Shown here: piece after piece, positions 1-10,691 of the stretch
Numbering within the stretch: the stretch's first letter is position 1
How the letters are laid out: each line of letters begins with the position of its first letter
Assembly (NCBI GenBank): GCA_038396605.1
Contig: CP121690.1
Coordinates: 2,694,356 to 2,758,355 of the forward strand
From: Eubacteriales bacterium mix99
GTDB taxonomy: Bacteria > Bacillota > Clostridia > Caldicoprobacterales > DTU083
Length of the DNA: 64,000 nucleotides
Reading direction: 5' to 3'
Position numbers and translations under genes: made by a program
The notes under the pieces: model-generated
Databases searched by the model: none
Seen by the model: only the letters and a program-made list of their open reading frames with translations
What the model was told of the DNA's origin: nothing

Positions 1-2
1 GC

Positions 3-740
3 TTTGAACAGGTATCCCTCACCTATCCTCTGGCAGCCGGAAAAAGTCTGAAGGATATCAGCTTCTGCGCAAAGAGCGGACAAACAATCGGCATCATTGG
101 CGGGACAGGAAGCGGGAAATCCAGTCTGGTGCATCTGATTCCCAGATTTTATGACGCGACATCCGGGGATGTCCTGCTCTTTGGCAGATCCGTAAGAAAC
201 TATTCAAAAGAAGAATTGCGCCGGCTGACAGGCATTGCCCTGCAGAAGTCCATACTGTTTCAGGGAACCATCCGATCCAATCTCCTGTGGGGAAAGGAAA
301 ATGCAACAGAGGAGGAGCTGTGGCAGGCACTGCATGTGGCACAGGCGGAGGAATTTGTCAGGGAAAAAAGCAAAGGACTGGACGAACCTGTGGAACAGGG
401 CGGGCGCAACTTATCCGGAGGACAAAAGCAGCGTCTCACCATAGCCCGTGCCCTTGTGAAAAATCCGAAAATTCTCATTCTTGACGACAGCACCAGTGCA
501 CTGGATTATACGACCGATGCCGCTTTACGCAGGGCCCTTCGCAATCTGCCTGTGGAAATGACCACTTTTATCGTGAGTCAGAGGGCTTCCAGTGTCCGGT
601 ATGCCGATCAGATTCTGGTCCTGGAAGATGGTTCCCTGGCGGGCATCGGGACCCATGAGAAGTTGCTGCGGTCCTGCAGGGTTTACCAGGAAATATACGA
701 AAGTCAATACAAAAAAGGCGGGAAGCAGGAATGCCGTTAA
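3..740 (+). CDS. ABC exporter half-transporter, ATPase part (5' end outside window)
   Basis: This is the C-terminal nucleotide-binding domain of an ABC exporter half. The reading frame is open from the first bases, so the membrane part lies before the window. Visible are Walker A GGTGSGKSS (about 105-131), the signature LSGGQKQR and Walker B ILILDDSTSALD. The residue after the Walker B Asp is Asp instead of the catalytic Glu, while the signature is canonical. This is the usual pattern of the partner carrying the degenerate site in heterodimeric exporters of the BmrCD/LmrCD/TM287-288 kind. Its 3' end overlaps the next gene by 10 bases, so the two are cotranscribed and the products probably pair in the membrane. 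The substrate cannot be read from sequence; multidrug or lipid-like compounds are usual for the family. Confidence 0.9.
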   Translation, partial: FEQVSLTYPLAAGKSLKDISFCAKSGQTIGIIGGTGSGKSSLVHLIPRFYDATSGDVLLFGRSVRNYSKEELRRLTGIALQKSILFQGTIRSNLLWGKENATEEELWQALHVAQAEEFVREKSKGLDEPVEQGGRNLSGGQKQRLTIARALVKNPKILILDDSTSALDYTTDAALRRALRNLPVEMTTFIVSQRASSVRYADQILVLEDGSLAGIGTHEKLLRSCRVYQEIYESQYKKGGKQECR

Positions 741-2536
741 GACCCATAAAAGATAAAAGAAAAGCCGGAAAGAGCAGAAATGCAGAGGACAGTGAAAATA
801 CCTTGAGTCCATTGAAACAAATCCGCAATTTGCTCTCTCCCTACAATGGATTTGTGATTCTCAGCATCCTTTTTGCGATGGGGAGCGTTGCTACCCAGCT
901 TTATATCCCTATTCTCACTGGCCGGACAATTGATTTCATGCTGGGACCGGATCATGTCGATTTTGATGCGATCGTTCCCATTCTGTTACAGATTGCTGTT
1001 ACCGCTTTCGTATCCGCCGTCTCCCAATGGATCCTCAGCATTTGCAACAATCATATTACATACTGCCTGTCCCGGGACCTGAGAAACCAGGTGATGGCAA
1101 AAATCCAGTCGCTGCCGCTTTCCTATCTGGACTCCCATTCCACCGGGGATTTGCTGAGCCGCATGATTGCAGACATCGAAACATTTTCCGATGGCATCCT
1201 GATGTTGTTTACGCAATTGTTCACAGGAGTCCTTACCATCCTGGGGATCATCGGTTTTATGCTGTCCATCCAGGTAACCATTACGCTTGTTGTGATACTT
1301 TTAACTCCGCTCAGTCTGATTGTCGCAGCATTCATTGCCAAACACAGCCATCGGTATTTTCAGGGTCAGAGTCGGATGAGGGGAAAGCAGACTGCATTGA
1401 TCAATGAAATGGTGGAAGGCCAGAAGGTGGTGCAGGCCTTTGGCTATGAAGACAGAAGTCAGAAAAGCTTTGACAACATCAATAAGAAGCTGCAGAAGGT
1501 TACTTTGAAGTCCGTATTTTACAGTAGTATCACCAATCCCGCCACCCGTTTTGTCAATAATATCGTTTACGCCGGGGTTGGATTGATTGGCGCGCTGTCT
1601 GCAATCCACGGAGGTTTATCCATCGGACAGCTGAGCATCTTCCTGAACTATGCCAATCAGTATACCAAACCATTCAATGAGATATCCGGGGTGGTCACCG
1701 AACTGCAAAATGCGCTTGCCTGCGCAGCCCGTGTTTTCGAATTCCTTGATGAAAAAGACCAGATTCCGGAAGTCCGGCATGCAGCAGCGCTGAAAAGTGA
1801 CGGCCATGTCACGGCAGAAAATGTCTCCTTCCGCTACCAACCCGATCAGGAACTGATCCGGGACTTCACTCTGGACGTACAGCCAGGGCAGCGCATTGCC
1901 ATTGTCGGTCCGACAGGAAGCGGGAAAACGACCCTGATCAATCTTCTGATGCGTTTTTATGATGTGGATACCGGCCGCATCATCGTTTCCGGAAAGAATA
2001 TCCAGGAGGTTACGAGAGCTTCCCTGCGAAACAGCTATGGTATGGTTCTGCAGGATACCTGGCTGAAAACCGGAACCATAAAAGAAAATATAGCCTACGG
2101 AAAACCGGATGCGACGGAGGAGGAAATTGTGGAGGCAGCCAAAACAGCCTATGCCCACAGCTTCATTCAACGGCTTCCGGACAGATATGATACCGTGATT
2201 TCAGAAGATGGTGCCAGCATCAGTCAGGGACAGAAACAATTGCTTTGTATCGCCAGAGTCCTGCTCTGCCTTCCTCCCATGCTGATTCTCGATGAAGCGA
2301 CAAGCAGCATCGATACACGGACGGAAATGAAAATTCAGTCTGCCTTTGCCTATATGATGCACGATCGGACCAGTTTCATTGTTGCCCACCGACTGTCCAC
2401 CATCCGGGAAGCGGATGTGATCCTGGTCATGAATCACGGACGCATCATTGAGCAGGGAAAACATGAGGAACTCCTCAGGAAAAACGGCTTTTACGCCAAT
2501 ATGTACAACAGCCAGTTTGAGGGATCCGAAAATTAG
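731..2536 (+). CDS. ABC exporter half-transporter (membrane domain plus ATPase)
   Basis: A complete half-transporter of 601 residues. A hydrophilic N-terminus is followed by a six-helix ABC exporter membrane domain (roughly residues 30-320) and then the ATPase. Walker A is GPTGSGKT, Walker B is MLILDEATSSID with the catalytic Glu, and the H-loop is IVAHRLS. The signature is degenerate (SISQGQKQ in place of LSGGQ). The partner before it has the opposite defects, so the two make one good and one poor ATP site, as in heterodimeric exporters. The ATG at 731 lies inside the end of the upstream gene, suggesting translational coupling. A similar pair with the same gene order lies at 25284-28819. Substrate unknown. 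Confidence 0.93.
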   Translation: MPLRPIKDKRKAGKSRNAEDSENTLSPLKQIRNLLSPYNGFVILSILFAMGSVATQLYIPILTGRTIDFMLGPDHVDFDAIVPILLQIAVTAFVSAVSQWILSICNNHITYCLSRDLRNQVMAKIQSLPLSYLDSHSTGDLLSRMIADIETFSDGILMLFTQLFTGVLTILGIIGFMLSIQVTITLVVILLTPLSLIVAAFIAKHSHRYFQGQSRMRGKQTALINEMVEGQKVVQAFGYEDRSQKSFDNINKKLQKVTLKSVFYSSITNPATRFVNNIVYAGVGLIGALSAIHGGLSIGQLSIFLNYANQYTKPFNEISGVVTELQNALACAARVFEFLDEKDQIPEVRHAAALKSDGHVTAENVSFRYQPDQELIRDFTLDVQPGQRIAIVGPTGSGKTTLINLLMRFYDVDTGRIIVSGKNIQEVTRASLRNSYGMVLQDTWLKTGTIKENIAYGKPDATEEEIVEAAKTAYAHSFIQRLPDRYDTVISEDGASISQGQKQLLCIARVLLCLPPMLILDEATSSIDTRTEMKIQSAFAYMMHDRTSFIVAHRLSTIREADVILVMNHGRIIEQGKHEELLRKNGFYANMYNSQFEGSEN

Positions 2537-2544
2537 AAACGCCT

Positions 2545-2582
2545 GAAAAAAATCCCGCCTCTGTGAACTGCAGGGACGGGAT
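2545..2582 (-). terminator. Rho-independent terminator of the protease gene
   Basis: Read on the minus strand, a hairpin with arms ATCCCG and CGGGAT and inner CCCTG/CAGAGG pairing is followed directly by seven T. It lies about 70 bases after the protease stop codon, between two convergent genes. Confidence 0.75.
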
Positions 2583-2652
2583 GACATGTATCTGTATCAT
2601 TAGGTTATTTCATTGGATTGTTATATTTTTTTGAAATTGCGTTGGCTTTTTA

Positions 2653-5600
2653 TCACTTTCCAGGTTTTTTGGGCTTGAGCGGATTCAGCTTTTCCTTGCC
2701 GGATTCCACCACATGGATCCTGCCCGGCGCTGTGGCGGTTGCCTTCTTTCCATCCGCATCGGTATAAGTCACTTCAACCATCAGCCCATTGGCTTTTGTA
2801 TTCTGCGGGGCTGTCCATGCTCCTTCATAATACCCCGGAGTGACTTCTCTCATGTTGGATGCGGCAGGTTTCAACGCGCTGAGTCCCGGGAATACCATCC
2901 GAAAAGATGCGGAACCGCCTTTCCCGCTGCGGAAGCTCACGGTAAGCTGTTCTCCTCCCTTCAGGGTAACATCCTCAGAAGGCTTCAGATCCCGTATCGC
3001 ATTTTCGTCCACACCAACCTGTATCTTTCCTGCTGCCTCAGCGGTTACGGTATTTCCGGCCACGTCCATAAACTCTGCTTCCACGACCAGACCGCTAATG
3101 CGGGCATCCGGTGCGGTCCATTTTCCGACATAGTACCCGGCTTCCACTTCTTCCATGGCAAGCGAACGATTTGACTGCGTGGCAGCACTGCCGGGAATCA
3201 AAATACGAAATCTTCCCTGTCCGCCCGGCTCACTGTGAAAGCTTACCGTCAATTCCCCTCCTCCAGGCAGATACATATCTTCTGAAGGCTCCAGATCGGT
3301 TATCACCGGCGCATCCTTTTTCACAACAACACGGACCGTGGATTCCGTCTGATTTCCTGCCAGATCATACGCCCGGATATGAAACAGATTTTCGCCTTGC
3401 TGAACGATTTTTTCCGCATGAAAGGCTCCATTCGTAACTTCAACGGCCTCGTCATTTATTTCCAGTTTTCCGAAATGGTCATCCGAAACCGTTCCGGTAA
3501 CATCGACCACTCTATCCTTTGTAACCAGGCCATCTTTTGGGCTGATAACCATAAGCTCCGGAGCGATCTTATCCTTTATGACGGTCTTGCCGGCAGAGGG
3601 CTCTGTTTCCTTTCCGCTTAATTCGGCGGTTGCCGTGATCAATGTTTCGTCTTCCGGCAGGACAACTTCTTTATGAAACTTCTTTCCTTCGGAATTCACT
3701 TCTCCGATCCGGGCCCCATTGCCATAGATGTTTACCTTGCTGTCTGCTGTTACGGTTCCTTCCACCACAACGGAATCCTCATTGGTATAGCTGGTATCCT
3801 CAAGGTTGCTGATTTCAGGAGTTCCAACCGAGTATTCCATTCTTGCCCGTATCATCAGACCTCCGGTTACATCTTCCTCTTTGATGGGGGTAAAGGTGTC
3901 ACCGGAATACAGATAGGATCTTTCCGCGTATGGGCTGGATTCATCGATACCCGTCCCCGGAGAGAGAGTCCCCACATCCGTCTGACAGGTCGCAATGAAG
4001 AAATCCCGGTCCGTTGAAAATCCAAATTCCGACAAATCGATATTATTCCATTCGCCCCGTACAACATCCACGATCTTCGGTTGGACATCCAGCTTAACGG
4101 GGTTTCCGTCCGCATCCGAATCGTACAGGGTGATACCGATCTTTGAACCGCCCGGAGTCGGCCAGTCATTTCCCCAGAAGAAAATATTGGCTCCCTTTAC
4201 CAGGCCAAATTGTGCCGGGGTAACCCGAATGGCCAGTCCGTTTCCGGCTGCATTCAATACCAGTGCGTTTTCCCCTGTTCCGTCATCATACGCGATTTCT
4301 TCTTCATAGCCTATAAACCGCTTCAGAGGTATTTCCGTTTCGACGGTTTCCTTCCCCACCACGGCAACATGAATCTCTCCGGGTTCAAAACCATCTGCCA
4401 CCGCCTTGAGCGTATATTCCCCTTCATAAATATCCGGGATGGTAAACTCTCCGTTTTCATCCGCAGTGGCAACCGGTACTCTGGGATCCTCCAGCACCCG
4501 TACGGTCGCATTTGCTGCGGGATCGCCGGAATATCGGTCCACAACCCTTCCGGTTATGGTTCCTTTCGGAATTGCCTCCAGGACAAAGTTTGTTTTAACC
4601 GTCTGGTTTTCGTTTAAATGAATCTTTGTTTCCGCCGGATAAAATCCATAAGCCTCCGCCTTCAGGGTCCAGCTCTCATTTCCCTTGCCGGCGGCATGTT
4701 TCATCTGAAATCTTCCGTCTGCCGGATTCGTTTTTACGCTTCTTCCCGTCTCCAGGACCGTCACGGAAGCGTCCACAGGCAATCCCGCTGTTACGGAAGA
4801 AGGGGAGGATACCTTCTGATCCGGTATGGTTTTATATTTGTCTGCTTTTGTCTTTTGCATTGCCTTCAGATCAAGCTGGAATGGCTTCACTTCGGATTCT
4901 TTTTTCGCAGAAATTGAATCCGCATTCAGTCCGGCCCTGATCTTTCCTTTTGGTTTGTCTGTTTTGGCTGCCTTTCCCGCCTCTCCCGATGCATCAATCA
5001 GAACATAATCGAGATACCAGCCGGCTTTGGATACGGAGCTGTCACTGGTCAGCAGGAACCGGACTTTCACTGTTTTCCCTGCATAAGAGGAATCCAACGG
5101 AATTTCCAGGTCTGCCCATGCCTTTCCGTCTCCTGTCAGGTAGTCCCCGGGGGCGATGTCTGCCCACTCCGACCAGTTCTCTCCATCCTGTTGGGCGATC
5201 TGGATGTAACCCTTATCATATCGATTCTCCAGTTCATACCACTGCCCAATGGCTAAAAAGCAGTTTTCTTCCGGCAGTTGGATTTCCGGAGACTTTATCC
5301 AGCAATTGCTGTTGCCGACATAATTGCCGGAAAGGCCGGTGGCCCAGACTTTTTCCCCATAAAATCCGGCTTCCGGACCGGATGTGGGAACGCCCCATTC
5401 CCAGGTGTTATTCTCGCCGCCTGTCGTGAAGTCTCCGTTATCCTCCTTAAAATCGGCCAGGAAGATATGGTCTCCAAAGGCCGGCACTTCTACTGCCAAC
5501 GAAGATGACAATTCGCTTTCGTTCCCCGCAAAGTCGCAGGCCGAGACTTTGTAATAATAAGCCGTTTCCGGAGCAACATCCCGATCCCCATAGGAGGTGC

Positions 5601-8125
5601 CGTCTGTTTCTCCCAACAGGTCATAATCGCCGGCTTCCGCATCGGAGCGGTAAACCCGATAGTTCTGAACATCGGCATCCAATACCGCATCCCAGTTCAG
5701 GGTTACCCCGTTCAGGCGGAATTTGCCGTTCACGTTTGCCGGTGTGGCGGGCGATATGTTGTCCGTCGCGATCAGTTTCGCATCGTCCAGATACCAACCT
5801 GCTCTTTGATCGCTGGCATCCGTAGTCATCCGAAATGCCAGGAATACTGGGTCCTTTGATCCGATATAGGGATTCAGATCAATCAGGATTTCCTTCCATT
5901 CGGTCTGGGTGCCGGTATAGACTGGCCCTGCCTGGGTCCACGTCTCACCGTAGTCATTTGTTACATAGACAAATCCTTTGTCAAAATTATTTTCCATGTC
6001 GTACCACTGACTCACCCGAAATTGTGCAAAGGTCAAATCAGGATTTCTCAAATCCAGTGGTACCGACAGCAAAACACTGTCTCCGCTGTTGGAATAATTT
6101 CCGCCAAGATTGGTGCCGATCAGCTTCGTTCCGCTCAGCGGGGCCGGTCCCACGCTTTCCGCAGGTTCTCCCCATTGCCAGTCTCCATCCATCACCCATC
6201 CTGTCGGATAAACTTCAAAATCCGTCTCATACTGATCCGGGACGACACCGAATTTCACTTTTACCTGATATCCTTCCGTAGCCACCACATTGCCGTCATA
6301 ATCCCTTGCCTTGATTTTATAGGTAAACCCGGGCTGTTCGATGACATCAGCAGGAACCGTACCGGTATAGGTTCCCGACTTATGATCTCCTGCTGTTCTC
6401 GTCATCGGTAATGTGATCCAATAGAATTTTTCGGTTCCCTTTACCAGCAGCTCCGTATCCACAATCGAAACATCGTCGGAAATTTCTGCCTGGATTTCGA
6501 TATCAGAACCCAAATAAGCATCAAATACCTCCTGCTCATGGACGATAACGGGATTCTCCAGATCCTGCCCTTCCGCCAATACCTTTCCTTCTATTGTTCC
6601 GGCCCCGCCTGCCACACTGGATACTGCTTCAAATGCATCGACCAGGCCATAACCATATCCGTTGTTCGGATGGCCGGAATCGTTGGCATCTTCCAGAGGA
6701 GTTGCCGTATCCTTCAACAGGTCTTCCACGTCTTCCACGGAAAGGGAATGGTTGGCGGACAAGACCAATGCTGCTGTTCCCGTAACTGCCGGTGCGGACA
6801 TGCTTGTTCCGCTCCATCCACTTTCATACCCTCCCGGTACGGAGGAACGGATATTCACCCCGGGAGCAGAAACTTCCGGTTTCAGATTGTCATAAGGCCC
6901 CGGCCCTCTTTGTGAAAAATCTGCCTTTTTATTGTTGTTGTCCAAAGCTCCTGCGGCAAAGCTTTCCGGATAGTTTGCCGGCGAACTCACGGAAGCCGGA
7001 GGTGCCTGCTTTCCCGGTTCTTCATTCCCGGCTGAAAAGACCGGCAGGATTCCGGCGGCTCTCCAGTTTACAACAACAGAGCGGAACCATTCGTCCATGC
7101 CCGGTCCGCCGCCCCAGGAATTGTTGATAATATCCGGCGCCGCTTCGGGGTCCCCGCCTGGCGCCATCATCCATTCTGCCGCTTCCAAAATATCATCGTC
7201 ATAACCGCCGATTGGCGAGAAAGCCTTTGCAGCGATCCACTTTGCTCCCGGCGCTGCTCCCACCTTATTGCTCCCATCCGGCTCCTGGCCAAGGATGGTC
7301 CCCAAAACATGGGTCCCATGAGGACTGCTTGCATCGTCATTGGGCAGAGCAGATCCGTTAACCGCGTCAAACCAGTTCCCGTCCGGATTCGGACTGCCGG
7401 GATCATCCGGAAGATATCCCCTCCATTTTCCCCTGAAGAGCCGGATGCTGCCATGTCGCACCGGAATCGATGGTACCCACTACAACTCCTGTTCCATCCA
7501 CTCCAAGATCCCATGCCGCATCCGCCTTGATTCTTTCTATATTCCATTCTACCCCGTTTGCATTTGCCTGAATTTTGGATTTGTTGATCTCAGGCTTGTC
7601 CAGCTTGACGATTTTATTTTCGTATATCTTTTCCACTTCACTGAAATACGAAATATCTTCCAGGACATCCTTCGCTGCCTTTACATAAACCACATTGACA
7701 ATATAGTACGCTTTATACTCCTTTACTTTTCCTTTGCCTTTCTGCTGTGACAGATACTTCACCAGATTGCGCTGCGTATCTTCCGCATTATCCTTCAGCG
7801 CATTGATGACTGCTTTTCTTACTTCGGTTTTCGCTTTATTCGGAGTCAGTGCCGAAGAGAGTTTGGTCCTGGCTTCCCTGGCCGCCTCTTCCCCGTTTGT
7901 CTGACTTTTCAAATAAACAATCGCCTCTCCATACTCCCCATCCGGAAGGGAATCCACCCAGTTCCGATCCATCTTTTTGGCAGATTCCTTACGGAGCTGG
8001 TCCTTCGCTGTGGACAACGGCGCAGACCGGACACTGCCTGCCGCAAAAGCGGGGAAGGAACTGATCAGCATCAGCAGAAACAATCCGACTGCAATTGCTT
8101 TTCGTGCCTTTCTTTTGAGAACCAT
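2653..8125 (-). pseudogene. Secreted multidomain subtilisin-like serine protease (bacillopeptidase F type), one frameshift
   Basis: The first part (8125 to 7403) has a signal peptide ending AFA-AG, a propeptide-like region and the catalytic Asp in GTIDSGATW. The rest (from about 7461 to 2653) has the catalytic His in SSPHGTHV, the oxyanion Asn in FSAGNE and the nucleophile Ser in GTSMSAP. The two join if one base is removed from the TTTT/CCCC run at 7426-7433. After the S8 domain come two similar jelly-roll modules (each ending with AGWYLD), a fibronectin type III module between them, two carboxypeptidase-regulatory-like modules, Ig-like modules and two tandem copies of a roughly 95-residue C-terminal repeat. 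No LPXTG anchor is seen, so the product is probably released. Total length is about 1,820 residues, longer than Bacillus Bpr. The ATG at 8125 has AGGAG ten bases upstream. The frameshift is either a sequencing error or recent inactivation, because the rest is intact. Confidence 0.88.
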
Positions 8126-8410
8126 CTTTCTATCACTCCTATTTTTATTTAAAAGACATCCGCCAGTTGTTGATGCGTCCCCCTCCCCCTCTTATTTGGC
8201 GATTATCCTTTATTGCAGATTTCTGCGGATATAGGGATTGCTGTTTTATTTATGCATATATTGTTATATATATTAGCATCAGTAAATTTATAAGTCAACA
8301 TATATTCCTAGTTATGTATTGTTTTTCTTTACTGTATATATTTTATATATATTGTATTTTAATGTATTAAAATGGGCTTTTGTGTCGAATAGTAAGATAT
8401 GAGAATTCCC

Positions 8411-8465
8411 CATGCGCCGAATACTTACCATTTAAAATCGCATCCAGAAATTCCTTTCCACCCGG
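8411..8465 (-). pseudogene. Relic of the C-terminus of a second DUF512 protein
   Basis: On the minus strand this reads GGKEFLDAILNGKYSAHG, nearly the same as EGKEFVDAILNGKYPAHG near the end of the intact DUF512 gene at 13267. About 55 bases align with roughly 85 percent identity to 13324-13380. Nothing else of the gene is visible nearby, so this is a leftover of a duplication or of a second gene copy. Confidence 0.6.
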
Positions 8466-8498
8466 TTCCAAGAAAGGAATCTCAATCGTGGATCAAAA

Positions 8499-8657
8499 AG
8501 TATTGGAAGATACAGTTAGGTCTTTGGAGCGGACACCGCCAGGAATATGGCAGATCACGCAAAGGAGATACGGTCTGCCGGAGCGAAATATTGTGATTGT
8601 CCGGCTTGTTCCGCTGCTAAAGCGATTCTTGAAAAGAAGGATCTCCTTCTCAAATAG
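8499..8657 (+). pseudogene. Relic of a small Cys-rich protein (CDCPAC motif)
   Basis: One plus-strand frame reads sensibly through an internal TAG. It gives KSIGRYS, stop, VFGADTARNMADHA, then KYCDCPACSAAKAILEKKD, ending with a stop at 8655-8657. The part after the stop could start at ATG 8547 (36 codons), with AGGA just upstream. The Cys-x-Cys-x2-Cys group suggests a metal site. I do not recognise the family. The remaining space between 8126 and 8744 shows only AT-rich DNA next to the protease promoter region. Confidence 0.3.
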
Positions 8658-8718
8658 GAATCTTTTGTAAGGAAGGCGAAAAGCATATCACCAAAATGCT
8701 GAAACGGGCGTCTGTCAT

Positions 8719-8736
8719 AAAAAAACAGGCGCCTGT
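8719..8736 (-). terminator. Terminator of the sugar ABC operon
   Basis: On the minus strand the palindrome ACAGGCGCCTGT runs straight into seven T, nine bases after the last permease stop. It can also form a longer nine-pair hairpin with GGCGTCTGT at 8707-8715. The short loop makes it a modest call. Confidence 0.5.
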
Positions 8737-8744
8737 TCCTTTCA

Positions 8745-9584
8745 TCACAATTTTATAGCACCTGCGGCGACACCCTTTATAATGTACTTCTGTGCAGCCA
8801 GGTAGAACAAGATTACCGGGATTATCGTTAACAGTAAACCAGCCATTGCCAGGTTCCATTCAATGGTAAACTGACCAAAGAAGGAAGCCGTTGACAATGG
8901 AATCGTGCGCAGTCCTTTATTGGAAAGTACCAAAGACGGCAGTAGATAATCATTCCAAATCCATATCACATCCAGGATTGCAATTGTTACTGTGGTAGGC
9001 TTTAGAATTGGGAACACGATCAGCCAAAACACCTTAAATTTATTACAACCGTCAATAGTAGCCGCCTCCTCCAGGGAAACCGGAACGGATTTTATGAATC
9101 CATGATATAGGAAAACTGCCATACTGGCACCAAATCCTACATTCATATAAATGAGACCGCCCAACGAATTCAACATTGGCAAATGCAGTGTATCCCTTAT
9201 CCAACCCATCACTTGCATTAATGGCATCATAATGGTCTGAAATGGTATGATCATCGTAGCGACAAATATGATAAACATGGTTTTACTCAATCTGTTGTTG
9301 TTCCTGACCAACATCCAGGCGGTCATTGATGCCAAAATAATTATGATTCCAATAGAAATCACAGTAACCATCAATGAATTGCCAAAGGCTACTGACAGGT
9401 TCATCTTTCTCATGGCAGTTGCAAAGTATTCAAAAGAAAAACTCCGTGCAGGCGCCAACATATTTTCATAAAGCTGCTGACGGTTTTTAAATGAATTCAC
9501 GATAACGATATAAAGTGGAAAAAGCCAGATACAGCAAAAAGCAATGGCAAGTATTTCGCCGATCATTCCAATAGCTTTTTTCAT
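8745..9584 (-). CDS. Sugar ABC transporter permease, MalG type
   Basis: A 279-residue integral membrane protein with about six transmembrane segments. It carries the EAA loop that docks to the ATPase (EEAATIDGCNKFKVFWLIVFP). The C-terminus KYIIKGVAAGAIKL is typical for MalG/LacG permeases of CUT1 carbohydrate uptake systems. It follows the MalF-type permease with no gap (stop and start adjoin at 9584/9585) and is the last gene of the operon binding protein, permease, permease. No ATPase gene is present here; CUT1 systems often borrow a shared MsmX-type ATPase encoded elsewhere. The sugar is not evident. Confidence 0.92.
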   Translation of the reverse strand: MKKAIGMIGEILAIAFCCIWLFPLYIVIVNSFKNRQQLYENMLAPARSFSFEYFATAMRKMNLSVAFGNSLMVTVISIGIIIILASMTAWMLVRNNNRLSKTMFIIFVATMIIPFQTIMMPLMQVMGWIRDTLHLPMLNSLGGLIYMNVGFGASMAVFLYHGFIKSVPVSLEEAATIDGCNKFKVFWLIVFPILKPTTVTIAILDVIWIWNDYLLPSLVLSNKGLRTIPLSTASFFGQFTIEWNLAMAGLLLTIIPVILFYLAAQKYIIKGVAAGAIKL

Positions 9585-10460
9585 TTACATCTCCACCTCT
9601 CTTTTCTTGGTAAAGGAGACTTGCATCAAGGTAATAATGGCAACTGAGATAAAGAACACAATAGCTTTCGCCTGCCCATAACCAAAATGATTGAGAGAAA
9701 AAATCTCATTATAGATATTCATCGCCATCATCTCTGTTGCATTGTTGGGCCCGCCGCCAGTCAGGGAAAAGTTAATATCAAATATTTTAAAGCAATTCGA
9801 CAGCGTCATAAACAGACAAATAGTGAAGGAAGGCATCAGCAAGGGAAACTTGATATGAAACAATGCCTGCCAATAACCTGCTCCGTCTACTTTTGCAGCT
9901 TCAATCACATCCTCCGGCAAGGATTGAATTCCGTTTATATAGATGATCATAATATATCCGGCCATTTGCCAGGTCGCTACAACAATCATGGCTGCAAGGG
10001 CATATTTCGGGTGAAGCAGCCAGCTGAAGAAAAAGTGATTCAAACCGGTCAGATTGCCAATGGACTGAAAGACATCGGTGAAAATGAACTTCCATATATA
10101 TCCGAGAATTAATCCACCAATCAGATAGGGAGTAAACAGCATGGATCTCGCCGCATTTTTCACCCTGAGCTTTCCCGTGACCGACAAGGCAAAAGCAAGG
10201 CCGATCACATTAATAAGGAGTACCGAGATCAAGGAAAAAGTCAATGTATGTCGGGCGGATTCCATAAATCTCTTATCAGAAAACAGGTTCATAAAATTTT
10301 CAAAGCCCACAAATGTTTTTTCATTTAATGGCATCCCATCCCAGGATATAAAAGAATAGCCGATGCCAATCAGAAAGGGTATGATAACCACTGTTGTAAA
10401 TACAAATACCAAAGGCAGTACAAACAAGGCATACCATGCCTTGTCGCTTTTCCTTTTCAT
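9585..10460 (-). CDS. Sugar ABC transporter permease, MalF type (start uncertain)
   Basis: A permease of about 291 residues, starting MKRKSDKAW at ATG 10460, with around six transmembrane segments and an EAA loop (EDVIEAAKVDGAGYWQALF). It pairs with the MalG-type permease that follows directly. The ATG at 10460 has no good ribosome binding site. A perfect AGGAGGTG at 10523-10530 instead precedes a GTG at 10518 that opens another frame (MATPSRLRLQ...). That frame would enter the permease frame if one A were removed from the five-A run at 10460-10464. So either translation starts at 10460 with a weak site, or the true start is GTG 10518 and the sequence carries a one-base indel. Confidence 0.85.
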   Translation of the reverse strand: MKRKSDKAWYALFVLPLVFVFTTVVIIPFLIGIGYSFISWDGMPLNEKTFVGFENFMNLFSDKRFMESARHTLTFSLISVLLINVIGLAFALSVTGKLRVKNAARSMLFTPYLIGGLILGYIWKFIFTDVFQSIGNLTGLNHFFFSWLLHPKYALAAMIVVATWQMAGYIMIIYINGIQSLPEDVIEAAKVDGAGYWQALFHIKFPLLMPSFTICLFMTLSNCFKIFDINFSLTGGGPNNATEMMAMNIYNEIFSLNHFGYGQAKAIVFFISVAIITLMQVSFTKKREVEM

Positions 10461-10691
10461 TTTTATTGTGGCAGGAAGACTCCAACTTCTGCAAGCGCAA
10501 ACGGGAAGGAGTTGCCACTTTTCACCTCCTATAGCATGTTTCCTCTTCAGGCTTATTACAATTCGTTTTGGCAAGGTACATTCATCCATAAAGCGGGAAA
10601 AGCCGCAGAAATTCAGCATTGATTTATCCATCATACAAAATGCTGAATTTCTGTACAATTTTTTAAACTCCAGTGTGTTTTCTGAAATTAT

